Shown: positions 8,745 to 17,422 of the stretch, piece by piece
Position numbering within the stretch: position 1 is the stretch's first letter
How the letters are laid out: each line of letters starts with the position of its first letter
The notes under the pieces: generated by a model
The model's database searches: none
Told to the model about the DNA's origin: nothing
Seen by the model: the letters and a program-made list of their open reading frames with translations, nothing else
Made by a program: the position numbers and the translations under genes
Source: Fodinisporobacter ferrooxydans
Lineage (GTDB): Bacteria; Bacillota; Bacilli; Tumebacillales; MYW30-H2
Assembly: GCF_022818495.1 (NCBI RefSeq)
Contig: NZ_CP089291.1
Location: forward strand, 797,536 to 861,535
DNA length: 64,000 bases
Direction: 5' to 3'

Positions 8745-9935
8745 CTATCTCCAATCCTCCGCCAGCGGCCAGATATTTGGGCGATCCATGTCACAGTCGG
8801 ATTTTACAAAGTAAGTATCATTGGGATCGATCTGAATGGGTTCTTTACCAGATTGTTTAACTTTCCAGACAAAATTTATAGGGGTGACTCTATAGCGAAA
8901 GGGTTGAAATAAGCCGGCCAAACTGCAAATGTCAGGCAAATAATCAGCCTCTTGCTTGCGAAAACCTGCTTCAAATAGTGTAGATTCAAGTCGGCCCGTA
9001 CTGATTTGAAAATCTGCAGCCACGCATCCTTGATGTTTACCCCACATGCATACTTTACGAATTAAGTTTGTGAATAATGGATCTGTATGTCCATTCCAAA
9101 CATCCGTGCATTTTGGAATACACTCAATGATACGCAATACTTTGCGACCATCCATTTCGCTATTTTCGTTGTTTATGATTCGTTCAACACGAGCTACAAC
9201 AATCCCCTCTGCTTGTGGGTTGCCAAAAAAGAAATAACGATAACCGGGGCTGTTGAGGTATCTCCATTCCCAAAAATCCGCATCACGGTTTCTTGAAAAA
9301 ACTAATGAACGGCCAATACTTTCCCGGTACAAACTCTCAAGTTCGTGCAGGTTTATTTGCTCCGTTCGCGCTGCTATATGCAAATTTGCGTCATCCCTAC
9401 TTCCGAAAGTTTTTTCAATGGATCTTTGCCACCCTTGTATCGCTTCCGGTGCCACATCAGCAGAAAGCAGCTTCAAATACCCTTCCGGATCCAGTGGCAT
9501 CACATAACGATTAAGGCGTTCCAAATATGAGTACCCCATCTTCTTGTAGAGCGGGACAATCGCTGGATTGCAGCCAAGTGTCAGAGTTACCTCGTTATTT
9601 TTTTCTGTTTCACGTATTAACAGGATACCTAGACCACTATTTCGCAATTTTTCATCAATCACCCACATGGTCAGGGCTGCCCCATTTAATGCTTGTCCAT
9701 TCCAAATATATTGATTCGGTATAATTCCTAAAAAACCAACAATCTTGTCCTCTTTCAAAATCACAAGAGATTCTTGCTCTGATGCATGATTGATTCCCTG
9801 TTGTTGTTTTTGTGCTACCAGATATTGCCAGTCAAAAATTCTCTTGTCATACAATGCATGCGTTAGAGCCCAATTGGCTTGCAAAAACGAGATTACTTTG
9901 CCATAGTCCTCATTTGTATATTTTCGGATCAGCAT
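8745..9935 (-). CDS. GNAT family acyltransferase
   Basis: A 396-aa protein with a GNAT fold in the N-terminal part: IRKYTNEDYGKVISFL, then a strand IVGFLGIIPNQY and the acyl-CoA loop region RNSGLGILLIRE. The C-terminal half (from about residue 190) is a second, less clear GNAT-like or accessory domain. It overlaps the end of the VOC gene by 7 bp, so the two are translationally coupled. Placed just after an acyl carrier protein and FkbH-like gene, it is a candidate for transferring a carrier-bound acyl group to an amino sugar. That role is inference from context. Confidence 0.75.
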   Translation of the reverse strand: MLIRKYTNEDYGKVISFLQANWALTHALYDKRIFDWQYLVAQKQQQGINHASEQESLVILKEDKIVGFLGIIPNQYIWNGQALNGAALTMWVIDEKLRNSGLGILLIRETEKNNEVTLTLGCNPAIVPLYKKMGYSYLERLNRYVMPLDPEGYLKLLSADVAPEAIQGWQRSIEKTFGSRDDANLHIAARTEQINLHELESLYRESIGRSLVFSRNRDADFWEWRYLNSPGYRYFFFGNPQAEGIVVARVERIINNENSEMDGRKVLRIIECIPKCTDVWNGHTDPLFTNLIRKVCMWGKHQGCVAADFQISTGRLESTLFEAGFRKQEADYLPDICSLAGLFQPFRYRVTPINFVWKVKQSGKEPIQIDPNDTYFVKSDCDMDRPNIWPLAEDWR

Positions 9936-10336
9936 GAATCTTTACCACTTTCCAACAGTTCATACAGCCCCCAATTTGGATGGTACACCCAGGCAATTTT
10001 GCGCTGATTGAATGCTTCTGCAGGCACCGGTTTTTGAATCACTTTAAATGCGTTTTGTTCTGCTTGACGAAGCGCCTCGTCGAGATCATTCACTTCAAAA
10101 CAAATATGCATCAATTTATTCCCTTTTTTAATGCTGTTTCGAACAGGTGATTGCTCGCCAACCGGTTCAATGATCTCGACGCAACAGTCCCCCACCTGTA
10201 CAAAACCAACCTTTACTTTTTGTATCGGATCATGTGTCAAAAAAGTTGAGTCCAAATTGATCTTCGCGACATCTTCAATCCCTAAACCAATATGATGAAA
10301 CTTGGTATTTTCACCGAAAAAATGTAACTTCAGCAC
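9929..10336 (-). CDS. VOC (glyoxalase/bleomycin-resistance) family protein
   Basis: A 135-aa vicinal-oxygen-chelate fold protein. The N-terminus has FHHIGLGIEDVAK, then VQVGDCCVEIIEPVG and LMHICFEVNDLDEAL, closing with WGLYELLE. The pattern of His and Glu metal ligands (H, E, H, E) resembles methylmalonyl-CoA epimerase-type members. GTG start with AGAGGTG upstream. It sits between the ACP gene and the GNAT gene in the nonulosonate island, so a role in processing an acyl-thioester is possible but unproven. Confidence 0.75.
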   Translation of the reverse strand: MLKLHFFGENTKFHHIGLGIEDVAKINLDSTFLTHDPIQKVKVGFVQVGDCCVEIIEPVGEQSPVRNSIKKGNKLMHICFEVNDLDEALRQAEQNAFKVIQKPVPAEAFNQRKIAWVYHPNWGLYELLESGKDSC

Positions 10337-10378
10337 CCGAAATCACCTCTGAAATGAAGGTGTATTACTACTAATGTG

Positions 10379-10612
10379 TCATCCTAGTTTTTCTCCAACA
10401 ATACTTACGATATCTTGTACTGACTGAATACCGGCAATTTCTTCTATTGAAAATGAACATCTCAGTTCCGCTTCAATTTCCATAATCAAATTTAAGTGTT
10501 CTAAAGAATCCCAACGCTCGAAATCTTCTTTTTTTGAATCTACTTTTACTGCGGAGACATCAACTGCCATCACTTTTGCGACAATTTCTTGAATTTCATG
10601 AAAATAGTTCAT
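10379..10612 (-). CDS. acyl carrier protein
   Basis: A 77-aa stand-alone carrier protein with the phosphopantetheine attachment motif WDSLEHLNLIMEIE (Ser36) in the usual helix-2 position. Its start codon lies inside the last codons of the FkbH-like gene (17-bp overlap) with AAGGAG seven bases upstream, so the two proteins are made together. FkbH-type HAD proteins load a three-carbon unit from 1,3-bisphosphoglycerate onto such carriers. Here the carrier probably holds a small acid (glyceryl or a derivative) for decorating a sugar rather than serving general fatty acid synthesis. Confidence 0.9.
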   Translation of the reverse strand: MNYFHEIQEIVAKVMAVDVSAVKVDSKKEDFERWDSLEHLNLIMEIEAELRCSFSIEEIAGIQSVQDIVSIVGEKLG

Positions 10613-12371
10613 CTATTTGCTCCTTGTTGGTGTTATCAATACAAGTGATGTGGGAAGGAAAACCAGCCAAATTCATATCCAAAATAAAATCAGTGGTGTT
10701 TTCCATTTTCCCTGATCTTTGGTTTTTATATTTATTTTGTATAAAATCGAAAAACGGTTTATTTTTCTTTGTTTCACGATATATCGCTTTTACCCGTTGA
10801 ACACCCGCATCGCTGAGGTGGCGATATACGAATTGCAACATAGCGTCTTCAACGCCTTTTCCCATTACACGGCAGCTCATCACAAAATCTATCATTTCCG
10901 CTTCTTTTACACAGACTGCTTTTGTGTCGATTTCATCGATTTCATCGATTTCAGTCATTTCATATACTATGGCACTGACTAAACCAGTAATGCCCTGTTC
11001 GCCAAATCTATCCTGCACATGAAACAGATATACGTGATTATTGGGATTTTGAGACCAAAGCCAAAATTCTTCTTGACTTACTCTTCTGGTTGCCAGATTA
11101 AACTGGTTTGTTTTGTTTAGTAACTGTACGGCTCTTGCCAGATTGTTTCGATTTAATTGTAAAACAGTCACTTGCAACTCTAATGATTGCAGCCATTCAA
11201 CGATGGAAGATGCTGTTGAGAGATTGAATTTCCTTGCAGTCTCCTGATGGTACATAGTCGTCCGTTCCAAGTCTTCATAAGTAATATCGATTGTTTCAAA
11301 ACAATCCAACGTCTGTATAAAAACCGGATATTGAACAAAATCCTTCGGCAATTCGGGAGTATATACTTCCGGCAAAGCTTGTCGAATCCTTTCCCGTTCC
11401 GTCGGATTATCATCCAGAAAGACAATGGATTGCAATCCCAAGTTAAGTTCATTTGCAATCCCTATTATGTTTTCTGCTTTATCCTTCCAGTTAATTCTCC
11501 AGGCAACAAAATCTTCTTTCTTTAACACCATTTCAGGATGCGTTTCTATCATCTCAAAGGCAATCGGCTCTTCATTCTTACTGCAAATAGCCAACAGGAT
11601 TCCACGGTTTTTCAGGGCTTTTAAACCCTTTTGAAACGCAACAAAACTTTCCCCAATGGGATCAATTCCCCCCAGCTTGATCCCTTCCATTCCGTCATCG
11701 CCGATAACGCCACCCCATAACGTATTATCCAAATCACAAACAATCAGCTTCTTCGCTTGTCCGATAACACCAGGCAAAATGGCTTTTATTTCCTTTGCAG
11801 CCACGACAAAAAAATCTCGTGAATATTGGATTTTCCCAAGTGCATACATTTTTGCGTCATAACTTTGTTTTTGCAGTGCGGTATACCAATATTGAGAATC
11901 CAGCATGACAATATGCGGATAATTAACAAAGTGCTCTGCCAAGCGCAAATTCATTTGCATGACCACATTGGTAATTCCGATATTGTGTTTCCAAGCTAAT
12001 GTCTGAACCCAGCGATAATGCGGCGGCAATGACCAGGAAACGACAAAAGTAAATTTGCTGCGTTTCGATGCCTCTATGACCATAGCAGCAAATTGATCGA
12101 CATCATTCATAATTTGCTTTCGATCAGCCGGTTCAAATTGAAGCAATGAATCAAAGGATGGACTGATTCGCTCCGGTATTGTCCAGATGACGGCAACATC
12201 AGGAGTGTTGCTCCAAACCGGATGTGAATGATCCATTAATATTTGGTTGACCTGATTATATGGTGCGGTTATAGCATCTACGCTGAGAGAAGCTGTTTCT
12301 TCTTTAAGAAACCGAACGATCGGATCAACAATCGTATCGGATATAATAAGTGCTGACAATGTTTTCAACAC
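10596..12371 (-). CDS. FkbH-like HAD-IIIC protein with GNAT-like C-terminus
   Basis: A protein of about 591 aa with three parts: an N-terminal SGNH-like region (roughly residues 20-190), a HAD phosphatase-like domain with the nucleophile motif LIVCDLDNTLWGGVIGDDG, CSKN and FLDDNPTERE, and a C-terminal GNAT-like region (FGEQGITGLVSAIV, SCRVMGKGVEDAML). This is the FkbH architecture, known for loading glyceryl onto an acyl carrier protein. The start is uncertain: the frame opens with a TTG at 12431 with no ribosome binding site; the GTG at 12371 has AAGGA upstream and matches where relatives begin. Note a tandem Glu-Ile-Asp micro-repeat near residue 495, made of 9-bp DNA repeats. Confidence 0.85.
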   Translation of the reverse strand: MLKTLSALIISDTIVDPIVRFLKEETASLSVDAITAPYNQVNQILMDHSHPVWSNTPDVAVIWTIPERISPSFDSLLQFEPADRKQIMNDVDQFAAMVIEASKRSKFTFVVSWSLPPHYRWVQTLAWKHNIGITNVVMQMNLRLAEHFVNYPHIVMLDSQYWYTALQKQSYDAKMYALGKIQYSRDFFVVAAKEIKAILPGVIGQAKKLIVCDLDNTLWGGVIGDDGMEGIKLGGIDPIGESFVAFQKGLKALKNRGILLAICSKNEEPIAFEMIETHPEMVLKKEDFVAWRINWKDKAENIIGIANELNLGLQSIVFLDDNPTERERIRQALPEVYTPELPKDFVQYPVFIQTLDCFETIDITYEDLERTTMYHQETARKFNLSTASSIVEWLQSLELQVTVLQLNRNNLARAVQLLNKTNQFNLATRRVSQEEFWLWSQNPNNHVYLFHVQDRFGEQGITGLVSAIVYEMTEIDEIDEIDTKAVCVKEAEMIDFVMSCRVMGKGVEDAMLQFVYRHLSDAGVQRVKAIYRETKKNKPFFDFIQNKYKNQRSGKMENTTDFILDMNLAGFPSHITCIDNTNKEQIDELFS

Positions 12372-12477
12372 TGCATACCATTCCTTATTCAACACGAATG
12401 TATAGATTTTAAAAATGATTGTAAAAACCAAACAATCGAAAGACTATTCATCTATTAAACTAAATAACCCAGCAATC

Positions 12478-13182
12478 TTATGAATAAATCAATTCATTGC
12501 GCAAGTAAAAAGCAGCAATATCCAAATCCCGTTTTGTATCAATATCGATACTCTCTTCGTTCGACATCACAAAAGGATACGCCGGTTGTGCAAAAAACGA
12601 TTTCTTCTCTAAAAACAGAGACGTGTTCATCAGATAAATAGCTCCATTTTGCCTGTATACCTTGGGCAATAATTGCCTTGGCTGGCTTAGCGTTGCTTCA
12701 TCCCGAAATGGCTGCAAAGATTGTTCGTCATCCAGGAAAAACATTTTATACGGGTGATGCTCCGCTTCCGTAACACTGATGGCACAAGCAGCATCATGAG
12801 CGAAAAATTGCTCAATGCATGACTCGATATGGCTTGCGTTTCTAAGCGGAGATGTCGGTTGCAGCAATACAAAATAATCCGGCAATTCACCTTCTTGTTG
12901 CAGAACATCGAGTACATGCTCCACCACATCTTGTGTCAACGATACATCAGTAGACAAAGAATCCGGACGGTCAATGACCTCGGCCCCCCATTGCAAACTA
13001 ATATTTTTTATTTGCTCATCCTCTGTACTTACAATACATCGGTGGATGAATGGACAATGCAATGCAGCTTCAATGCTATAGGAAATCAGCGGACGTCCGT
13101 TTAAATCGGTCAAATTCTTTTTGGGAATCCCTTTCGATCCGCCACGTGCAGGTATAATGGCAACAAGATCTGCGGGAATCAT
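12478..13182 (-). CDS. neuA: acylneuraminate (nonulosonate) cytidylyltransferase
   Basis: A 234-aa enzyme that activates a nonulosonic acid (sialic, legionaminic or pseudaminic type) with CTP. Motifs: LVAIIPARGGSKGIPKKN at the N-terminus, then VSTEDEQI, LLQPTSPLRN and YRQNGAIYL, with IDIDTKRDL near the end. The ATG at 13182 overlaps the neuC stop codon (ATGA), which argues for coupling and against the 16-codon longer frame. With NeuB and NeuC next door it completes the route to a CMP-nonulosonate, the donor expected for Maf transferases. Confidence 0.93.
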   Translation of the reverse strand: MIPADLVAIIPARGGSKGIPKKNLTDLNGRPLISYSIEAALHCPFIHRCIVSTEDEQIKNISLQWGAEVIDRPDSLSTDVSLTQDVVEHVLDVLQQEGELPDYFVLLQPTSPLRNASHIESCIEQFFAHDAACAISVTEAEHHPYKMFFLDDEQSLQPFRDEATLSQPRQLLPKVYRQNGAIYLMNTSLFLEKKSFFAQPAYPFVMSNEESIDIDTKRDLDIAAFYLRNELIYS

Positions 13183-14315
13183 CGTTTCAATACGAGGTCG
13201 CGAAATTGTTTCTGCTTTGGCGTTTCCCATAACCGCTCCTCCTTTAATGCTTGGATAAAAAGCTCTGTACTTTTCCCGGTTCCAAAACTGTAGCAGGGTT
13301 TGCTGGGTGGAGCATATTGTACGTTATGGATGGCATGTAAAATATCCTGAACATTCGTTTTAACATTGATGATGGATGAATACTGAAATCGATTGTTTTG
13401 TCTGGTTCCTATATTAATGGAAGGCACCCCGTAAACAGGAGCCTCCCGCATGCCTACACTGGAATTTCCGATAATAAATTCCGAATGTTTTAATAAAGTC
13501 AAAAAGTACTCAAAGCGAATGGATGGATAAATTTTGAATCGTGTATTGTATCTAATTTTTTCGTAAGCCTTGAATATGTCCGAACTGCCTTCATCATTGT
13601 TCGGATATATGACAATATAATTTTTGTGGCTTTTTACCAAGGCGGTTACTAACGTATTTGCATATTGTTCGATGTAATCTTTCTCTGTCGTTACAGGATG
13701 GAAAAGCACAACGCCATACTCGTCAAAGGGTATTTCATAATATTCTTTCACATCTTGTAAATTCGGCAGATCCGGGGAAAGCATCACATCGATGTCAGGT
13801 GAACCAATACTATAAATACTTTCCGGACTCTCCCCCAATTGCTCAAGGCGATCCGCTGCTTCTTTGTTTGCAACAAAATGAATATGCGACAGCTTGGATG
13901 CAGAGTGCCGAATTAATTCATCGATCGTCCCTGAAATTTCCCCGCCTTCAATATGTGCAACCAAAATATTGTTTAAAGAACCGACAATCGCGCCTGCGAG
14001 CGCCTCCACACGATCCCCATGCACAACGATTAAATCCGGTTTGTACTCATTCACAAATCTGGATAAACCGCCAATGGTATTCGCAAGTATCAAATCCATC
14101 GGTTCGCCGTGAATTTGGTTCATGAACGTATGAATATTGGAAAAACCCGCTTTGTATACTTCCTCAACCGTGTAGCCGTAGCGAGAAAGTGTATGCATGC
14201 CGGTCACAAAAATACAGCACTCATACTGATCATCATGATCAACTGCACGCATTAACGGTTTTAATTTTCCAAAATCCGCGCGTGTCCCTGTTAAAAACAG
14301 AATCTTTTTAAGCAT
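13179..14315 (-). CDS. neuC: UDP-N-acetylglucosamine 2-epimerase, hydrolysing
   Basis: A 378-aa GT-B-fold epimerase. It starts KILFLTGTRADFGKLKPL, has VHGDRVEALAGAI and HIEGGEISGTIDELIRHSASK, and near the C-terminus the GNSSVGMREAPVYGVPSINIG motif region, all typical of NeuC/LegG-type hydrolysing epimerases. It produces ManNAc or its diacetamido analogue plus UDP. Whether the true substrate is UDP-GlcNAc or a 2,4-diacetamido sugar cannot be told from the sequence. Eight-bp overlap with neuB; GGGAG lies seven bases before the ATG. Confidence 0.92.
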   Translation of the reverse strand: MLKKILFLTGTRADFGKLKPLMRAVDHDDQYECCIFVTGMHTLSRYGYTVEEVYKAGFSNIHTFMNQIHGEPMDLILANTIGGLSRFVNEYKPDLIVVHGDRVEALAGAIVGSLNNILVAHIEGGEISGTIDELIRHSASKLSHIHFVANKEAADRLEQLGESPESIYSIGSPDIDVMLSPDLPNLQDVKEYYEIPFDEYGVVLFHPVTTEKDYIEQYANTLVTALVKSHKNYIVIYPNNDEGSSDIFKAYEKIRYNTRFKIYPSIRFEYFLTLLKHSEFIIGNSSVGMREAPVYGVPSINIGTRQNNRFQYSSIINVKTNVQDILHAIHNVQYAPPSKPCYSFGTGKSTELFIQALKEERLWETPKQKQFRDLVLKR

Positions 14316-15342
14316 CTACTTGCTCCCACTTGATTTGTGCGTTTTTCTGAATGTTCGCTTTTACTTTTTTCCCTAATAATTGATTGAAAGATCCCGCTTT
14401 GATCTCACCCGTTCCCGGACGCTTTACCCATATATTTTCTTCCGAAAATGTCTCGCCTGCCTCAATATCCTTGATGGCGACAACACAGGCATAAGCAAAA
14501 TCAATCGTCGGCTGTTCTTCCGGCAATATTTCTTTCTTTCCGCCTAAAGATTGAAAGATAATTTGACTACCTTCTACCAATTCCTTTAAATCTATAGGAT
14601 CCATAGAAATAGAAATATCAGGGCCTGGCCAGCTTTTGTCTGAAGCAAAATGTCTTTCCAAGATTCTGGCGCCAAGAGCTACAGCTCCCAGACAAGGATA
14701 GTTGGATAAAGAATGATCAGAAAGACCGATCACCGCATCAGGAAAGGAATTGCGCAAATCCTGCAAGGCTCCCAAACGAACCTTATCATAGGGAGTCGGA
14801 TACATGCTTGTACAATGCAGAACCGCATAAGGGATATTATATTTTCTTACTATATCTACGGATCGTTGAATACTTGAAAGATGATTCATGCCGGTACTTA
14901 GAATCACCGGCTTGCCAAATTTGGCTATGTGTTCGATTAAGGGGTAGTTATTGCATTCTCCGGAACCAATTTTAAAAGCAAGAACGCCCATTCGCTCCAA
15001 ACGATCGGCAGCTGCTCTGGAAAACGGAGTGCTTAAAAAAATCATACCCTTCGATTCCGTATATAACTTTAGTTTTTCTTCTTCTTCAGCAGTTAACGCA
15101 CAACGGCTCATGATGTCCCAAATGGATTCTTTTGCATTTCCTGGAATCACATCATTGGGAATCATTTCATCCTCAATCACATGGGATTGAAATTTTACAC
15201 ATTCACAGCCTGCTGCAGCAGCATCATCAATCATTCGAATCGCTTTCTCAAAACTTCCCTCATGATTGATTCCTATTTCTGCAATTACAAACGGAGGGTG
15301 GTTGTCCCCTATTTTCCTGCCGGCAATCGTTAGCTCACTCAT
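14308..15342 (-). CDS. neuB: N-acetylneuraminate/legionaminate-type synthase
   Basis: A 344-aa enzyme that condenses phosphoenolpyruvate with a hexosamine to a nine-carbon nonulosonic acid. The TIM-barrel part has PPFVIAEIGINHEGSFEKA, VKFQSH, FKIGSGECNN and GLSDHSL; the last 60 residues are an antifreeze/SAF-like domain (CVVAIKDIEAGETFSEENIW, KRPGTGEI). The ATG at 15342 has GAGGAG nine bases upstream; the 32-codon longer frame would be lysine-rich and unlike the family. First gene of the neuB-neuC-neuA set. Family members make neuraminic, legionaminic or pseudaminic acid; the NeuC partner argues against pseudaminic acid, so legionaminic or neuraminic acid is more likely. Confidence 0.93.
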   Translation of the reverse strand: MSELTIAGRKIGDNHPPFVIAEIGINHEGSFEKAIRMIDDAAAAGCECVKFQSHVIEDEMIPNDVIPGNAKESIWDIMSRCALTAEEEEKLKLYTESKGMIFLSTPFSRAAADRLERMGVLAFKIGSGECNNYPLIEHIAKFGKPVILSTGMNHLSSIQRSVDIVRKYNIPYAVLHCTSMYPTPYDKVRLGALQDLRNSFPDAVIGLSDHSLSNYPCLGAVALGARILERHFASDKSWPGPDISISMDPIDLKELVEGSQIIFQSLGGKKEILPEEQPTIDFAYACVVAIKDIEAGETFSEENIWVKRPGTGEIKAGSFNQLLGKKVKANIQKNAQIKWEQVDA

Positions 15343-15604
15343 ACGAATCGGCTCCTCAAAATTCATAAATATTTCTGTTTTAAACTTCATGTATTTTAAA
15401 AAATTCCTATATAATCCTATGTAATTTTTAATTCGCATCTATAAAGTTGGGCGAAATTCTATGCAAGACTAGAATGATATTGCTTCAGGCTGTTGCGCGA
15501 CAATGTACACTCACTCTTAATGTAAGCCAAGTATATCAACAGTTCCATGCAAAGACCAGAATTCAAATTTTAACAGCAACCATCTTGGAAGAGATGGCAT
15601 TCTT
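15343..15604. other. gap upstream of neuB, weak promoter and hairpin
   Basis: About 260 bp separate neuB from the FliT-like gene. On the minus strand a weak sigma-A-like pair (TTGCAT, 17 bp, TATAGA) lies about 90 bp before the neuB start, and a 6-bp stem (15580-15597) follows the upstream gene. Both are too weak to call firmly. The gap is the likely break between the flagellar unit and the sugar-biosynthesis unit. Confidence 0.3.
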
Positions 15605-16072
15605 TTATTTCTTGTCGTCAAAAAATCTGGATTGATCCGGAAACAGATACCCGAATCGCTTATTCTTACTGGCTTTAATATACTGTTTTTCAGCATTTTG
15701 TGTCCTTGAGATTAATTGAATCGAATCAATAATTTTCCGTTTTTTTTCATCTACAATAACTTGTATATAACTATCGCTTTTGAGAATGCGATCAATTTCC
15801 TTTTGAAATGCTTCACGATATGAGCCGATTGCTTCAACGATTTTACTATCGGTCTCAGGATCTCCTGTGAAAAGTTGTTCTTCCGCTTGCTGAAACTCCA
15901 CTTGCAATTCCCCAATCGTTGCAAATAGCTCATTTCGCTCTGACAAGATCGCTTGCAAGTCTATGCTTAGTTGTCCTGTCATAATCAATTGCTGTTTTTT
16001 CGAGAGATTGTACAGTTTTTTATAGCAGTCTACTAACTGTCCGGCCAACTCTTCAATTCGGGTTTCTCTCAT
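15605..16072 (-). CDS. small helical protein, FliT-like flagellar chaperone candidate
   Basis: A 155-aa all-helical protein (VDCYKKLYNLSKKQQLIM, then an LQAILSERNELFATIGEL helix) with the spacing seen in FliT/FlgN-type chaperones. I chose the ATG at 16072 because GGAAGG lies nine bases upstream; the frame also opens directly after the maf stop codon. It is immediately downstream of the second maf gene, in the position where fliT-type genes follow fliS in other Bacillales. Assignment to FliT is by length, helix pattern and context only. Confidence 0.5.
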   Translation of the reverse strand: MRETRIEELAGQLVDCYKKLYNLSKKQQLIMTGQLSIDLQAILSERNELFATIGELQVEFQQAEEQLFTGDPETDSKIVEAIGSYREAFQKEIDRILKSDSYIQVIVDEKKRKIIDSIQLISRTQNAEKQYIKASKNKRFGYLFPDQSRFFDDKK

Positions 16073-16093
16073 CAAGGAACGCCTTCCATTCAT

Positions 16094-17422
16094 TCAGGAA
16101 AATAATGCATCGATTCTTTTTGCAATTTCATATGTTTCGGAGAACAGCTCGGAGAACAGCCGGGTTGACATTAATTCTTCCAACGATCGTTCAACGGCTC
16201 CTGCTATCCGCGCCCCATGTGAGGCATTATAAAAATGTATGTCTTTATGGTTTCTGATAAATCTTTCGATCCATCTGCGGAAGATATTCCAACTCCGGCT
16301 TGTTTGAATCAATCCCCCACCAACAGCCTCTGCAAATAATCCATACTGTGACGTAATTTCATTTGCCGCCGAATGAATCGTTCCCTGCGCGTGCGATCGT
16401 CCATTGATATATGCAAGATCCTGGCCCACCAAAACGATTGGGTTGCACCCCATAAGGTCTAGAATCGACAAAGCTGCTGTCGCCACGGAACCGCCGCTGG
16501 ATATCACAGGAAAACCGTATCGATCAGCCAATGAAACAAGTTCATCATCGCCTTCCGGATATGCCCAAATCACGGGTCCTTTATAATGCAAAGTAAGCTT
16601 TGGACAAGCAGTGGGAAATGCGATGAGCGGAATGTCGCACTCCTTATCGGGAAATTGTCCTAAAACTGCTTCATCTCCCTCAATCACAACAATCAAGTCA
16701 GGGTCAACCCCATTTTGCAATAAGGGGGTTAGGGCCGTACCAACACATACAATCAACGCCCGCCCTTTCAATTGGGAAAGCAATCGTACCGAATGATTCA
16801 GAGAAGGACCAGCAGCTACCAAAATGGCAGGCATATGCAAAAATTTATCCTTCGCGATTCCGATATTCGGATTTTCGAGAAGAACATCCGCCACCATTTT
16901 CCGATTGTTTTCCAAAAGCGCTCGCTTTTTTTCAATTGTATGGATCCGAATCCGATACTCTTCCAGCAATTCTTTTACTTGCTCCATCTGTTTCGGGATA
17001 ATTTTGACGGATGAAGGGTGGATAAAAAACGCCCCTTTCCCCTCTTCTGCCAATTCCAAATATTGAACAAAATTCGAAAGAAAATCTTCCATTTCCGAGT
17101 ATACATGCAATTCAAACCGTTCATCTTCCAGAAGCGGAGAAAGTAATCCTTTTTTCGTTACCGAATGAACCAAATCCCGATTGCATTCAAATACAATCAT
17201 TTTTTGGGTTGGATGTAGTTTCTGCAATAGAGCTTGCAAATGATATCCGCATCCCAAACCGTACACGACAACGACACCATTATCAGGCACTTTCCAATCC
17301 CGAATCAACAAAAGCGCCTCACGTTCGGGCTCATACCGGCTATGCAGATAGATGGTTTGACCGTCCTCCGCAGTCCAACATGCAGTAAGACAACCCGTTC
17401 TGGTCGGTACGATTTGGATCAT
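16094..17422 (-). CDS. motility-associated Maf-type glycosyltransferase (MptE-like)
   Basis: A 442-aa protein with the Maf/DUF115 core: GLGCGYHLQALLQ in the N-terminal part, MPAILVAAGPSLNHSVRLL, VVIEGDEA, SSGGSVATAALSILDLMGCN and PIVLVGQDLAY in the middle, then a helical C-terminus. Maf proteins transfer CMP-nonulosonic acids (legionaminic or pseudaminic) to flagellin Ser/Thr. The ATG overlaps the stop of the upstream gene (ATGA). It is the second maf paralogue of this window, separated from the first by fliS and a hypothetical gene. Its N-terminal part is shorter than in the 630-aa paralogue. Confidence 0.88.
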   Translation of the reverse strand: MIQIVPTRTGCLTACWTAEDGQTIYLHSRYEPEREALLLIRDWKVPDNGVVVVYGLGCGYHLQALLQKLHPTQKMIVFECNRDLVHSVTKKGLLSPLLEDERFELHVYSEMEDFLSNFVQYLELAEEGKGAFFIHPSSVKIIPKQMEQVKELLEEYRIRIHTIEKKRALLENNRKMVADVLLENPNIGIAKDKFLHMPAILVAAGPSLNHSVRLLSQLKGRALIVCVGTALTPLLQNGVDPDLIVVIEGDEAVLGQFPDKECDIPLIAFPTACPKLTLHYKGPVIWAYPEGDDELVSLADRYGFPVISSGGSVATAALSILDLMGCNPIVLVGQDLAYINGRSHAQGTIHSAANEITSQYGLFAEAVGGGLIQTSRSWNIFRRWIERFIRNHKDIHFYNASHGARIAGAVERSLEELMSTRLFSELFSETYEIAKRIDALFS

